A stretch of DNA of 64,000 bases, taken from the NCBI GenBank assembly GCA_040429635.1, contig CP158972.1, positions 653,918-717,917 on the forward strand, in the 5' to 3' direction. Made by a program: the position numbers and the translations under genes. This document shows positions 58,248-64,000 of the stretch, piece after piece (the first letter of the stretch is position 1; every line of letters starts with the position of its first letter). Below the pieces are notes generated by a model. That model saw nothing but the letters and a program-made list of their open reading frames with translations. It made no database searches and was not told the DNA's origin. This stretch comes from Tamlana crocina. GTDB taxonomy: Bacteria; Bacteroidota; Bacteroidia; Flavobacteriales; Flavobacteriaceae.

Positions 58248-58795
58248 AAGAACGTATTATTTTAGGAATTGACCCCGGGACGACTATTATGGGCTTCGGA
58301 CTCATAAAAGTGGTAGGTAAAACCATGCAGTTTATGCAACTCAACGAACTCGATTTAAAAAAATACGACGATCATTATTTAAAACTGAAACTCATTTTTG
58401 AACGCACCATTGAATTAATCGATACCCACAACCCCGATGAAATAGCCATTGAAGCGCCATTCTATGGGAAAAATGTGCAAAGTATGTTGAAGTTGGGTAG
58501 GGCGCAGGGTGTGGCGATGGCGGCAGGTTTAAGTCGTGAAATACCCATAACTGAATATCTGCCGAAAAAAATAAAAATGGCGATAACCGGCAACGGAAAT
58601 GCGAGCAAAGAGCAAGTCGCAAAAATGCTGCAAGGCTTGTTGGGGTTAAAAACACTACCTAAAAACCTCGATGCTACCGATGGTTTAGCCGCTGCCGTTT
58701 GCCATTTTTATAATTCAGGCCGGGTTGAGGTGGGTAAAAGTTATTCGGGGTGGGCCGCTTTTGTAAAACAGAATGAAGACAGGGTTAAAAAATGA
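58244..58795 (+). CDS. ruvC: Crossover junction endodeoxyribonuclease RuvC
   Basis: Resolves Holliday junctions with RuvAB. From the ATG at 58244 it has 183 residues. The start [20 protein letters not shown] carries the first catalytic Asp; the second carboxylate is the Glu of [17 protein letters not shown], and the last are in [20 protein letters not shown] (D..D). The start overlaps the upstream barrel gene by 4 bp and the stop overlaps the next gene by 4 bp. hemW would normally follow directly; here a HEPN-like gene separates them. Confidence 0.97.
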   Translation: MKERIILGIDPGTTIMGFGLIKVVGKTMQFMQLNELDLKKYDDHYLKLKLIFERTIELIDTHNPDEIAIEAPFYGKNVQSMLKLGRAQGVAMAAGLSREIPITEYLPKKIKMAITGNGNASKEQVAKMLQGLLGLKTLPKNLDATDGLAAAVCHFYNSGRVEVGKSYSGWAAFVKQNEDRVKK

Positions 58796-60138
58796 ATTTT
58801 ATAGAAACTCTTTTGTGGCTGGAAACCTATAAAGGAAAAAAAAGCTTTACGCTAATTGAATTGAATTCAGGAGAAAAGTTTGAAGTAGAGCAAAAAGAAA
58901 ATGTTGATTGTTTTGTTTTTCCAATTCACGTCACATCACCTTTATATAAAAAAATATATTCTGAAGAATCTAGATTTGCTATATCTAGCGAAAAAATAAT
59001 AATCAAAGTTAAAAATTACACTATTGATTGGAGTAGCGACTTTTTGGTTAGAGATTTGAGAGTATACATGTTTGAAAGTGACAATTTTGATAGAAATAAA
59101 AATTGCTTTTATAGATTACTGTGCCCAATAAAAAGCTCATTTTATGTCATCAATTTAAATCATGCGCATACGGATGAGTTCAATCTGAATCTGAAAAAGG
59201 CAAATATTCACATCTATTCTACTGACTCCGATAATGAAAGGTATTTAGTTGTTGAGTCGAAAAGTGAATTGAATTATACGGAGTTCATTCATTATGCAAA
59301 TTCAATATTATTTACGTTGGGCTTTTTGAGTGGAAACTTGATAAAAGGAGAGGAGTTGATTTTTCAAAGTGAGGATGCAAGCTGGAATTTGTGTGATGGG
59401 TTTTTTAGGCGAAAATTAAAGAAAGTTTCTAAATGCTATCAACCTATAACAAGTACCCCAACGCAATACTCAAATTTTATCACGAACAAAGATTACGATT
59501 TTGAAAGTAAGGCTTCGTATTTAGAACCTGAAAAAATTGGAGATTTAATTGATTTATTAGCTGCTAATGGGAACTATTTTGTTGCTATTAAACTTTTATT
59601 AGAAATTGGTGATATTTCTTTTGTTAATAGACCTTCAACACTTTATGTTGTTCTTGAGATTATTGTAGATGAAATAGTGAAAAATGGATCAAAGCCTTTT
59701 GTTGAGAAAGTTTTAATTAAACAGAAGAGTTTAGATTTACTTAGTAAATACAAGTCTAAAATAGAGGATAGGGATTACAAAGAGTTGCAAAACGCAATAA
59801 ATGAAATTGATAAAAAGCTTGCTCAGAACAACAAGAAATACGAGGAGGCATTCAAGGTTTTTGATTTAGAGTTAAATCTTGAAGATAAAAGATGTCTCAA
59901 TAAAAGAAATCAATTTTTTCATGGACGAGTAGTTCCGAGAAATATTTTAATCAAAAATGAGGATAATTATGTTGAACTAGAGTTAGAATATTATTCTTTA
60001 ACACAGAGATTGTTTACTCTTATATCAAAACTAATTCTAAAAAAAGTAAAATTTAATGGTTATGTGATAAATCACTCGAAGATGAGAGAGAATCAAAGCA
60101 ATCGTGTTTTTGATGAAGAATATTTTGTTAAAATTTAA
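58792..60138 (+). CDS. Probable HEPN-domain protein (ApeA-like candidate)
   Basis: A 448-residue protein, AT-rich compared with ruvC and hemW around it. The C-terminal third is all-helical and contains R372-N-Q-F-F-H377-G, an exact Rx4H motif of HEPN ribonucleases, in [16 protein letters not shown]. Helices around 250-350 include [20 protein letters not shown]. The N-terminal 230 residues are beta-rich, with [20 protein letters not shown] and a segment [21 protein letters not shown] beta N-terminal domain plus C-terminal HEPN is the layout of ApeA-type antiphage proteins, which cleave RNA after phage sensing. It is coupled to ruvC by an ATGA overlap and ends 2 bp before hemW. I cannot verify the family by search; the motif and context support it, the defence role is inference. 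Confidence 0.62.
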   Translation: MNFIETLLWLETYKGKKSFTLIELNSGEKFEVEQKENVDCFVFPIHVTSPLYKKIYSEESRFAISSEKIIIKVKNYTIDWSSDFLVRDLRVYMFESDNFDRNKNCFYRLLCPIKSSFYVINLNHAHTDEFNLNLKKANIHIYSTDSDNERYLVVESKSELNYTEFIHYANSILFTLGFLSGNLIKGEELIFQSEDASWNLCDGFFRRKLKKVSKCYQPITSTPTQYSNFITNKDYDFESKASYLEPEKIGDLIDLLAANGNYFVAIKLLLEIGDISFVNRPSTLYVVLEIIVDEIVKNGSKPFVEKVLIKQKSLDLLSKYKSKIEDRDYKELQNAINEIDKKLAQNNKKYEEAFKVFDLELNLEDKRCLNKRNQFFHGRVVPRNILIKNEDNYVELELEYYSLTQRLFTLISKLILKKVKFNGYVINHSKMRENQSNRVFDEEYFVKI

Positions 60139-60140
60139 TA

Positions 60141-61361
60141 ATGGCTGGTATTTACATTCATATCCCATTTTGCAAGCAGGCTTGCCATTATTGCGATTTT
60201 CATTTTTCTACAGCGATAAAGAAAAAGGATGAGTTGGTTGTTTGTTTGGCAAAAGAACTGGTACTTCGGAAAAACGAATTGAACGGAGCAACCATTGAAA
60301 CCATTTACTTTGGAGGTGGTACACCTTCCTTGTTATCGGTTGACGAATTACAATTTTTAATTGATACGGTTTACCAAAATTACACGGTGACAGAGCAACC
60401 AGAAATCACTTTAGAGGCCAATCCCGACGATTTGATGGCATCCACGGTCACTGAGCGTAGCCGAAGTGAAGACGAACAGCGGTCGTTCAGTGGAACCGAA
60501 GAGTGGTCACTGAGCGAAGTCGAAGTGCCAAATTCCCTTTTTCAAACTTATCGAAACATCGGTATCAACCGTTTAAGTATCGGTATCCAGTCGTTTTTTG
60601 AATCCGATTTAAAACTCATGAACCGGGCGCACAATGCTGAAGAAGCTAAGCAGTGTTTGGCCGAAGCTACCCAATATTTCGATAATATATCCATCGATTT
60701 AATTTATGGCATCCCCGGGCTTACAAATGAACAGTTGCAGGAAAATATTGAAACAGCGTTAGCGTTTAACGTGCCGCACATTTCGTGTTACGCCCTAACC
60801 GTAGAGCCTAAAACAGCTTTGGAAACTCTGATTAAAAAAGGCAAAATAGAAAATGTGGATGACGAAATGGCTCAACAGCATTTTAATATATTATTGGAAA
60901 AATTGGAGGCTTCGGGGTTTGTGCATTACGAACTTTCAAACTTTGGCAAGCCCAATTATTTCAGTAAAAACAATTCGGCCTATTGGCAGGGCAAACCTTA
61001 TTTGGGCATAGGGCCCTCGGCACATTCCTTCAATGGCATCAACAGAAGTTGGAATGTGAGCAACAATTCCAAATACATCAAAAGCATCCAGCAAAATCAA
61101 TTGCCTATTGAAACGGAAACACTCTCGATAACCGATAAATATAACGAATATGTAATGACGGGCTTGCGTACCATTTGGGGTGTTTCATTGGTTCAAGTTG
61201 GAAATCGATTTGGTGAAAATTTAAAAAATTATCTTTTAAAACAATCTGAAATTTATATTAACCAAGATTTGTTGTATATTGAAGATAACAGAATTTTAAC
61301 CACAAAAAAAGGGAAGTTTTTATGCGACGGTATAGCATCGCGCCTTTTTAAAATTAATTGA
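60141..61361 (+). CDS. hemW: Radical SAM heme chaperone HemW with a repeat-derived insertion
   Basis: Oxygen-independent coproporphyrinogen oxidase-like protein that delivers heme. The 406-residue protein starts MAGIYIHIPFC11KQAC15HYC18DF, the CxxxCxxC iron-sulfur site of radical SAM enzymes, lacking the extra cysteine of HemN. TIYFGGGTPSLLSV, INRLSIGIQSFFESDLKLMN, FDNISIDLIYGIPG and PYLGIGPSAHSF follow. Between EANPDDLMAS and FQTYRNIGINRL an insert of about 32 residues (roughly 102-135: TVTERSRSEDEQ and so on) is encoded by dispersed repeats at 60446-60527. Usual length is about 375-380, so the insert explains the excess. The rest is intact, so it is probably functional. Confidence 0.95.
   Translation: MAGIYIHIPFCKQACHYCDFHFSTAIKKKDELVVCLAKELVLRKNELNGATIETIYFGGGTPSLLSVDELQFLIDTVYQNYTVTEQPEITLEANPDDLMASTVTERSRSEDEQRSFSGTEEWSLSEVEVPNSLFQTYRNIGINRLSIGIQSFFESDLKLMNRAHNAEEAKQCLAEATQYFDNISIDLIYGIPGLTNEQLQENIETALAFNVPHISCYALTVEPKTALETLIKKGKIENVDDEMAQQHFNILLEKLEASGFVHYELSNFGKPNYFSKNNSAYWQGKPYLGIGPSAHSFNGINRSWNVSNNSKYIKSIQQNQLPIETETLSITDKYNEYVMTGLRTIWGVSLVQVGNRFGENLKNYLLKQSEIYINQDLLYIEDNRILTTKKGKFLCDGIASRLFKIN
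60446..60527 (+). repeat. Dispersed repeats inserted in frame in hemW
   Basis: Two full units, GGTCACTGAGCG.AG..GAAGTG at 60446-60468 and at 60505-60527, are direct repeats 59 bp apart with two differences. Between them lies a degenerate third (GGTCGTTCAGTGGAACCGAAG). The core CACTGAGCGCAGTCGAAGTG matches the intergenic unit at 6206. They code for the residues TVTERSRSEDE and WSLSEVEV, absent from HemW relatives as I know them. Confidence 0.85.
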
Positions 61362-62113
61362 TTTTGATCGCAACCATTCAGTATAACTCCAGAAAACTTA
61401 AAATAGATTTAACCCAACCTTTAGATATCTCCATGCCCATTAGGGCCTCGAAAGACAACGTTACCGCTTGGTACGTTGACGCCCCGAAAATTGAACCAGT
61501 AAAAGACGGTGAGTGGGTGGCCAGCGTTAAAGATGGTGCCTGCATCAATTTTAACAATATTGAGTTTAATCCGCATGGACACGGCACGCACACCGAATGT
61601 GTGGGGCACATTACCGAAAAGCCACATTCCATAAACGAGAATTTAAAACAGTTTTTCTTTTTGGCCGAAGTGGTTACCGTAGCACCCGAACAGTTAAATG
61701 GCGATGCGGTGATTTCGAAAAAGCAGATCCAGTTTGCTTTGGGTAATAAAAAACGCGATGCGGTGGTGATACGTACCATTCCCAATACAGCATCAAAATT
61801 ATCAATGCAATATTCTAATACCAACCCCACTTATTTATTGGAAGATGCCGCCGTTTATTTACGAGAAAAAGGCATAAATCATTTGTTGATAGATTTGCCC
61901 AGCGTTGATAAAGAAAAAGACGATTGCCAACTATTAAGCCATAATGCTTTTTGGAATACCAAAGGAAAAATACGCAAAGATGCTACCATTACCGAACTTA
62001 TTTATGTGCCAAACCGTGTGCAGGATGGCGAATATTTTTTAAATTTACAAATAGCGCCCTTTGAGAATGATGCCACACCAAGCAAACCCATTTTGTATAA
62101 AATATTGGAATAA
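61358..62113 (+). CDS. Cyclase-family (kynurenine formamidase-like) hydrolase
   Basis: A 251-residue metal-dependent hydrolase of the PF04199 cyclase family. It starts at a TTG at 61358 overlapping the hemW stop (TTGA); a second TTG at 61364 would give the shorter start MIATIQYNSRKLKIDLTQPL. The metal-site motif is FNPHGHGTHTECVGHI (HxxxGTHxD/E type, about 71-86), with HLLIDLPSVDKEKDD and NRVQDGEYFLNLQIAPFE later. The substrate is unknown. It follows the hemW gene and leads into a DUF4230 gene 0 bp later. Confidence 0.9.
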   Translation: MILIATIQYNSRKLKIDLTQPLDISMPIRASKDNVTAWYVDAPKIEPVKDGEWVASVKDGACINFNNIEFNPHGHGTHTECVGHITEKPHSINENLKQFFFLAEVVTVAPEQLNGDAVISKKQIQFALGNKKRDAVVIRTIPNTASKLSMQYSNTNPTYLLEDAAVYLREKGINHLLIDLPSVDKEKDDCQLLSHNAFWNTKGKIRKDATITELIYVPNRVQDGEYFLNLQIAPFENDATPSKPILYKILE

Positions 62114-62722
62114 ATGGAAATATTTTTAGGTATAATTATCGGTGCTTTGGTATGTTTGGGCGTGGTTACGTTTTTAAAATCTGTCAAGAAAAAGCAGTTG
62201 GCGCATGCGCAATCCACGATTCTTTTGGATAAAATAAAACGGGTTTGTAAATTCATTACCGTTGAGGGCGACTTTGCCGAAATTTACCATTACGAAGATG
62301 TAAAACAGCGTTTTTTAAAACTGGTGTCGAGTCGAAAAAAAGCTTTGGTAGTCATCAATGCCAAGGCTCATGTGGGTTACGATTTGTCTAAAATTGAATT
62401 GAAAGCCGATACCGAAAAGAAGAAAATTTTATTGGAGCATTTTCCACAGCCCGAAGTGCTTTCCATTGAAACCAATTTGAATTATTACGATAAATCGGAA
62501 GGGTATTTCAATAGGTTTGAAGCTACCGATTTAACTGGGCTGCACAACGATGCCAAAATCCACATCGAAGAAAAAATTCCAGAAAGCGGATTGCTTAAAG
62601 TGGCACAACAAGAAGTGTTGGAAACCATTTCGCTTATTGAAACCATTGTGGAGACCATTGGTTGGAAATTGGATTATTCAGCTTTGGAAATTCCTGAAAC
62701 GCAACAAAAACAACTGCCATGA
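62114..62722 (+). CDS. DUF4230 membrane-anchored protein
   Basis: A 202-residue protein with an N-terminal membrane helix (MEIFLGIIIGALVCLGVVTF), then the DUF4230 domain: CKFITVEGDFAEIYHYEDVK, KKALVVINAKAHVGYDLSKI, ILLEHFPQPEVLSIETNLNY, and a helical end ETISLIETIVETIG. The domain resembles a stomatin-like or cell-surface adaptor fold, function unknown. It begins directly at the stop of the cyclase gene and overlaps MmcQ by 4 bp. Confidence 0.92.
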   Translation: MEIFLGIIIGALVCLGVVTFLKSVKKKQLAHAQSTILLDKIKRVCKFITVEGDFAEIYHYEDVKQRFLKLVSSRKKALVVINAKAHVGYDLSKIELKADTEKKKILLEHFPQPEVLSIETNLNYYDKSEGYFNRFEATDLTGLHNDAKIHIEEKIPESGLLKVAQQEVLETISLIETIVETIGWKLDYSALEIPETQQKQLP

Positions 62723-63081
62723 ATATCGAGCAAATACGAACTTATTGTTTAAACAAAAAGGGCACTACCGAAGACTTTCCTTTTGATGAAGATACGTTGG
62801 TGTTTAAAGTGACGGGCAAAATGTTTGCCGCAGCATCGCTAAAATGGTGGGAGAAGGGCGAAGCAGCCATTAATTTAAAGGCCGACCCCGAGTACTCCGA
62901 AACACTTCGTGCCGATTACAATAGCATCCGCCCCGGTTACCACATGAGCAAAAAGCACTGGAACACACTCTATTTGCATGAGGGTGAACTGCCTGCACAA
63001 TTGGTGAAAGATTTAATAGACCATTCTTACGAGATGGTGGTAAAAGGACTTCCAAAAAAGATTCGCGATACTCTTATTTAG
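62719..63081 (+). CDS. MmcQ/YjbR-family protein
   Basis: A 120-residue single-domain protein with the family landmarks YCLNKKGTTEDFPFDEDTLVFKV, MFAAASLKWWEKGEAAINLK, GYHMSKKHWNTLYLHEGE and the final DLIDHSYEMVVKGLPKKIRD. The fold is the double-wing CyaY-like one often annotated as DNA-binding; the biochemical role is not known. Last gene of a coupled run from the cyclase. Confidence 0.93.
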   Translation: MNIEQIRTYCLNKKGTTEDFPFDEDTLVFKVTGKMFAAASLKWWEKGEAAINLKADPEYSETLRADYNSIRPGYHMSKKHWNTLYLHEGELPAQLVKDLIDHSYEMVVKGLPKKIRDTLI

Positions 63082-63227
63082 TTATTGTCTGTTTAAAATG
63101 CTGATTGATAGTGGTTTTTGTTGTATATTTAATATCTCTCAATCCTTAATTTTTTTATAGCATAATCAAGCCCTTAAATCTTAAAGTAGAATTTAAATTC
63201 ATTATTAACTTTAATATTTAATAGATT

Positions 63228-64000
63228 ATGAAAACAACCAACCCATTATTTTCAGCATTAGCTGCTGTGCTACTGCTGTTCAATTTCTCAATTATTTCAG
63301 CTCAGGAAGACGCGCCAAAAAGACCAGAGTACGTCGCTATTACCACCATGCATTGGAACATGGACAATGAAGATTTTAAAATGGACGAATGGAGGTCCGT
63401 TGAAAAAGAGTACTTGGAAAAAGTCACCAAAAAAAATGAATTTATTATGGGGGCTTCAACGTATTTGCACGAATTTACGCCAGATAATACCGAGCTGATG
63501 TATGTGCAAACCTTTGCCTCTTGGGACGATATGGGAAAATTTGCCGAAAGGAATTCAGAATTGGAAAAAGAAGCTTGGCCCGATAAAGACGCAAGAAAGG
63601 CTTTTTTTGATAAGCGGTTTTCGTATTATTCCGATGAGCATTCCGATGAAATTTACGCGCCGTTACCTGGGGCAAAACTGATGAAGGAAGCACCCACCAA
63701 AGATATGTTGTGCTACGTTAGAAAAACACACTTTGCCTTTCCAGAAGATGGTACGCAAGAAGAATTTATGGAAATGAGAAAAGAGTTTATCGAAAAAATA
63801 ATCAATAAAAATGAATATATAAAGGGATATTACCCTAATGTACACGCTTGGGGGTCGGACAGGACAGAGCACATGGAAGCCTTTTTTATTGAATCCTGGG
63901 CCGATTTGGATAAAATGTACGACCGAACAGATGAATTAATGAAGGAAGCTTGGCCAGATGAAGAGCAGCGAAAAAAAGACGGTAAGGCATGGGGAAAGTA
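63228..64000 (+). CDS. Secreted protein with duplicated domain, 3' end outside window
   Basis: The ATG at 63228 opens a frame that runs past the window end (257 full codons). The signal peptide MKTTNPLFSALAAVLLLFNF ends near ISAQ. The mature part is two tandem copies of one unit: copy 1 has YVAITTMHWN, YVQTFASWDDMGKFAERNSE, LEKEAWPDKDAR; copy 2 has LCYVRKTHFAFP, FFIESWADLDKMYDRTDELM and KEAWPDEEQRKKDGKAW. Each unit looks like a ferredoxin-like dimeric alpha-beta barrel domain, so the tandem would form a pseudo-dimer. Function unknown. The 146 bp before it contain TATATTTA as a weak promoter box. Confidence 0.8.
   Translation, partial: MKTTNPLFSALAAVLLLFNFSIISAQEDAPKRPEYVAITTMHWNMDNEDFKMDEWRSVEKEYLEKVTKKNEFIMGASTYLHEFTPDNTELMYVQTFASWDDMGKFAERNSELEKEAWPDKDARKAFFDKRFSYYSDEHSDEIYAPLPGAKLMKEAPTKDMLCYVRKTHFAFPEDGTQEEFMEMRKEFIEKIINKNEYIKGYYPNVHAWGSDRTEHMEAFFIESWADLDKMYDRTDELMKEAWPDEEQRKKDGKAWGK

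Noticed and set aside
61378-61830. 150-codon minus-strand frame opposite the cyclase gene
   Set aside because: Antisense to the metal-site motif of a recognisable hydrolase; no independent evidence.

Overview
The window is chromosomal DNA from a member of the Flavobacteriaceae (phylum Bacteroidota). The evidence is the gene content (short-type homogentisate dioxygenase, DUF3098, the ileS-dksA-lspA block, TPR-type histidine kinase), A-rich leaders without Shine-Dalgarno sequences, promoters of the TTTG-N19-TANNTTTG type, lipoproteins with a SCxxx lipobox, and many dispersed hairpin repeats of the 'CACTGAGCG..GTCGAAGTG' and 'GTCATTGCGAG' kinds common in this family. No phage, integrase, insertion sequence, rRNA or CRISPR array is visible. 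The genus cannot be fixed from sequence alone.

Layout. 1-6.3 kb: the cell-wall/division block ftsX-DUF3098-uppP-truB-tonB-like on the minus strand, interrupted by a plus-strand glycerate kinase and preceded by an EamA exporter; then about 500 bp of palindromic repeats. 6.3-16.5 kb: leuS, alanine dehydrogenase, a zinc metallopeptidase and ileS-dksA-lspA. 16.5-23.6 kb: a large lipoprotein, a minus-strand RimK operon (retropepsin-like protease, RimK, aspartoacylase-like peptidase, formyl-THF cycloligase) with a structured RNA in its leader, then uvrC. 23.6-29.5 kb: a patatin/beta-barrel protein, tyrosine catabolism (hmgA-hppD) and a small outer-membrane barrel. 29.8-35 kb: a polyamine operon, speA-speB-deoxyhypusine-synthase-like-GNAT/nitrilase fusion, led by an unannotated 55-codon ORF. 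35-37.3 kb: small conserved proteins. 37.5-41.2 kb: three glycosyltransferases. 41.4-46.2 kb: thioredoxin, a ClpP, an M1 aminopeptidase, a DUF58 protein and tRNA-Asp. 46.4-51 kb: an MBOAT/SGNH O-acyltransfer pair, a HAD phosphatase and a LacI regulator. 51-54.4 kb: a 47-residue lipoprotein, a TPR histidine kinase, a LuxR-type response regulator and a candidate small RNA. 54.4-58.2 kb: DUF456, a lipoprotein, a GT2/flippase-like pair and an outer-membrane barrel. 58.2-64 kb: ruvC, a probable HEPN-domain gene, hemW, a cyclase, DUF4230, MmcQ/YjbR and a secreted duplicated-domain protein cut by the window end.

Most notable points: (1) dispersed palindromic repeats have been inserted in frame into two essential-type genes, leuS and hemW, which remain open; leuS is also flanked by inverted copies of the same repeat family and lies opposite in direction to ftsX. 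(2) A 448-residue AT-rich protein with a HEPN RNase motif (RNQFFH) sits translationally coupled between ruvC and hemW, resembling ApeA-type antiphage proteins. (3) A 55-codon TTG-started ORF fills the leader of the arginine decarboxylase operon. (4) A tiny lipoprotein gene with its own terminator precedes a TPR sensor kinase, and a 28-bp direct-repeat motif upstream of it recurs 2.1 kb away. (5) A probable promoter-to-terminator small RNA lies after the response regulator.
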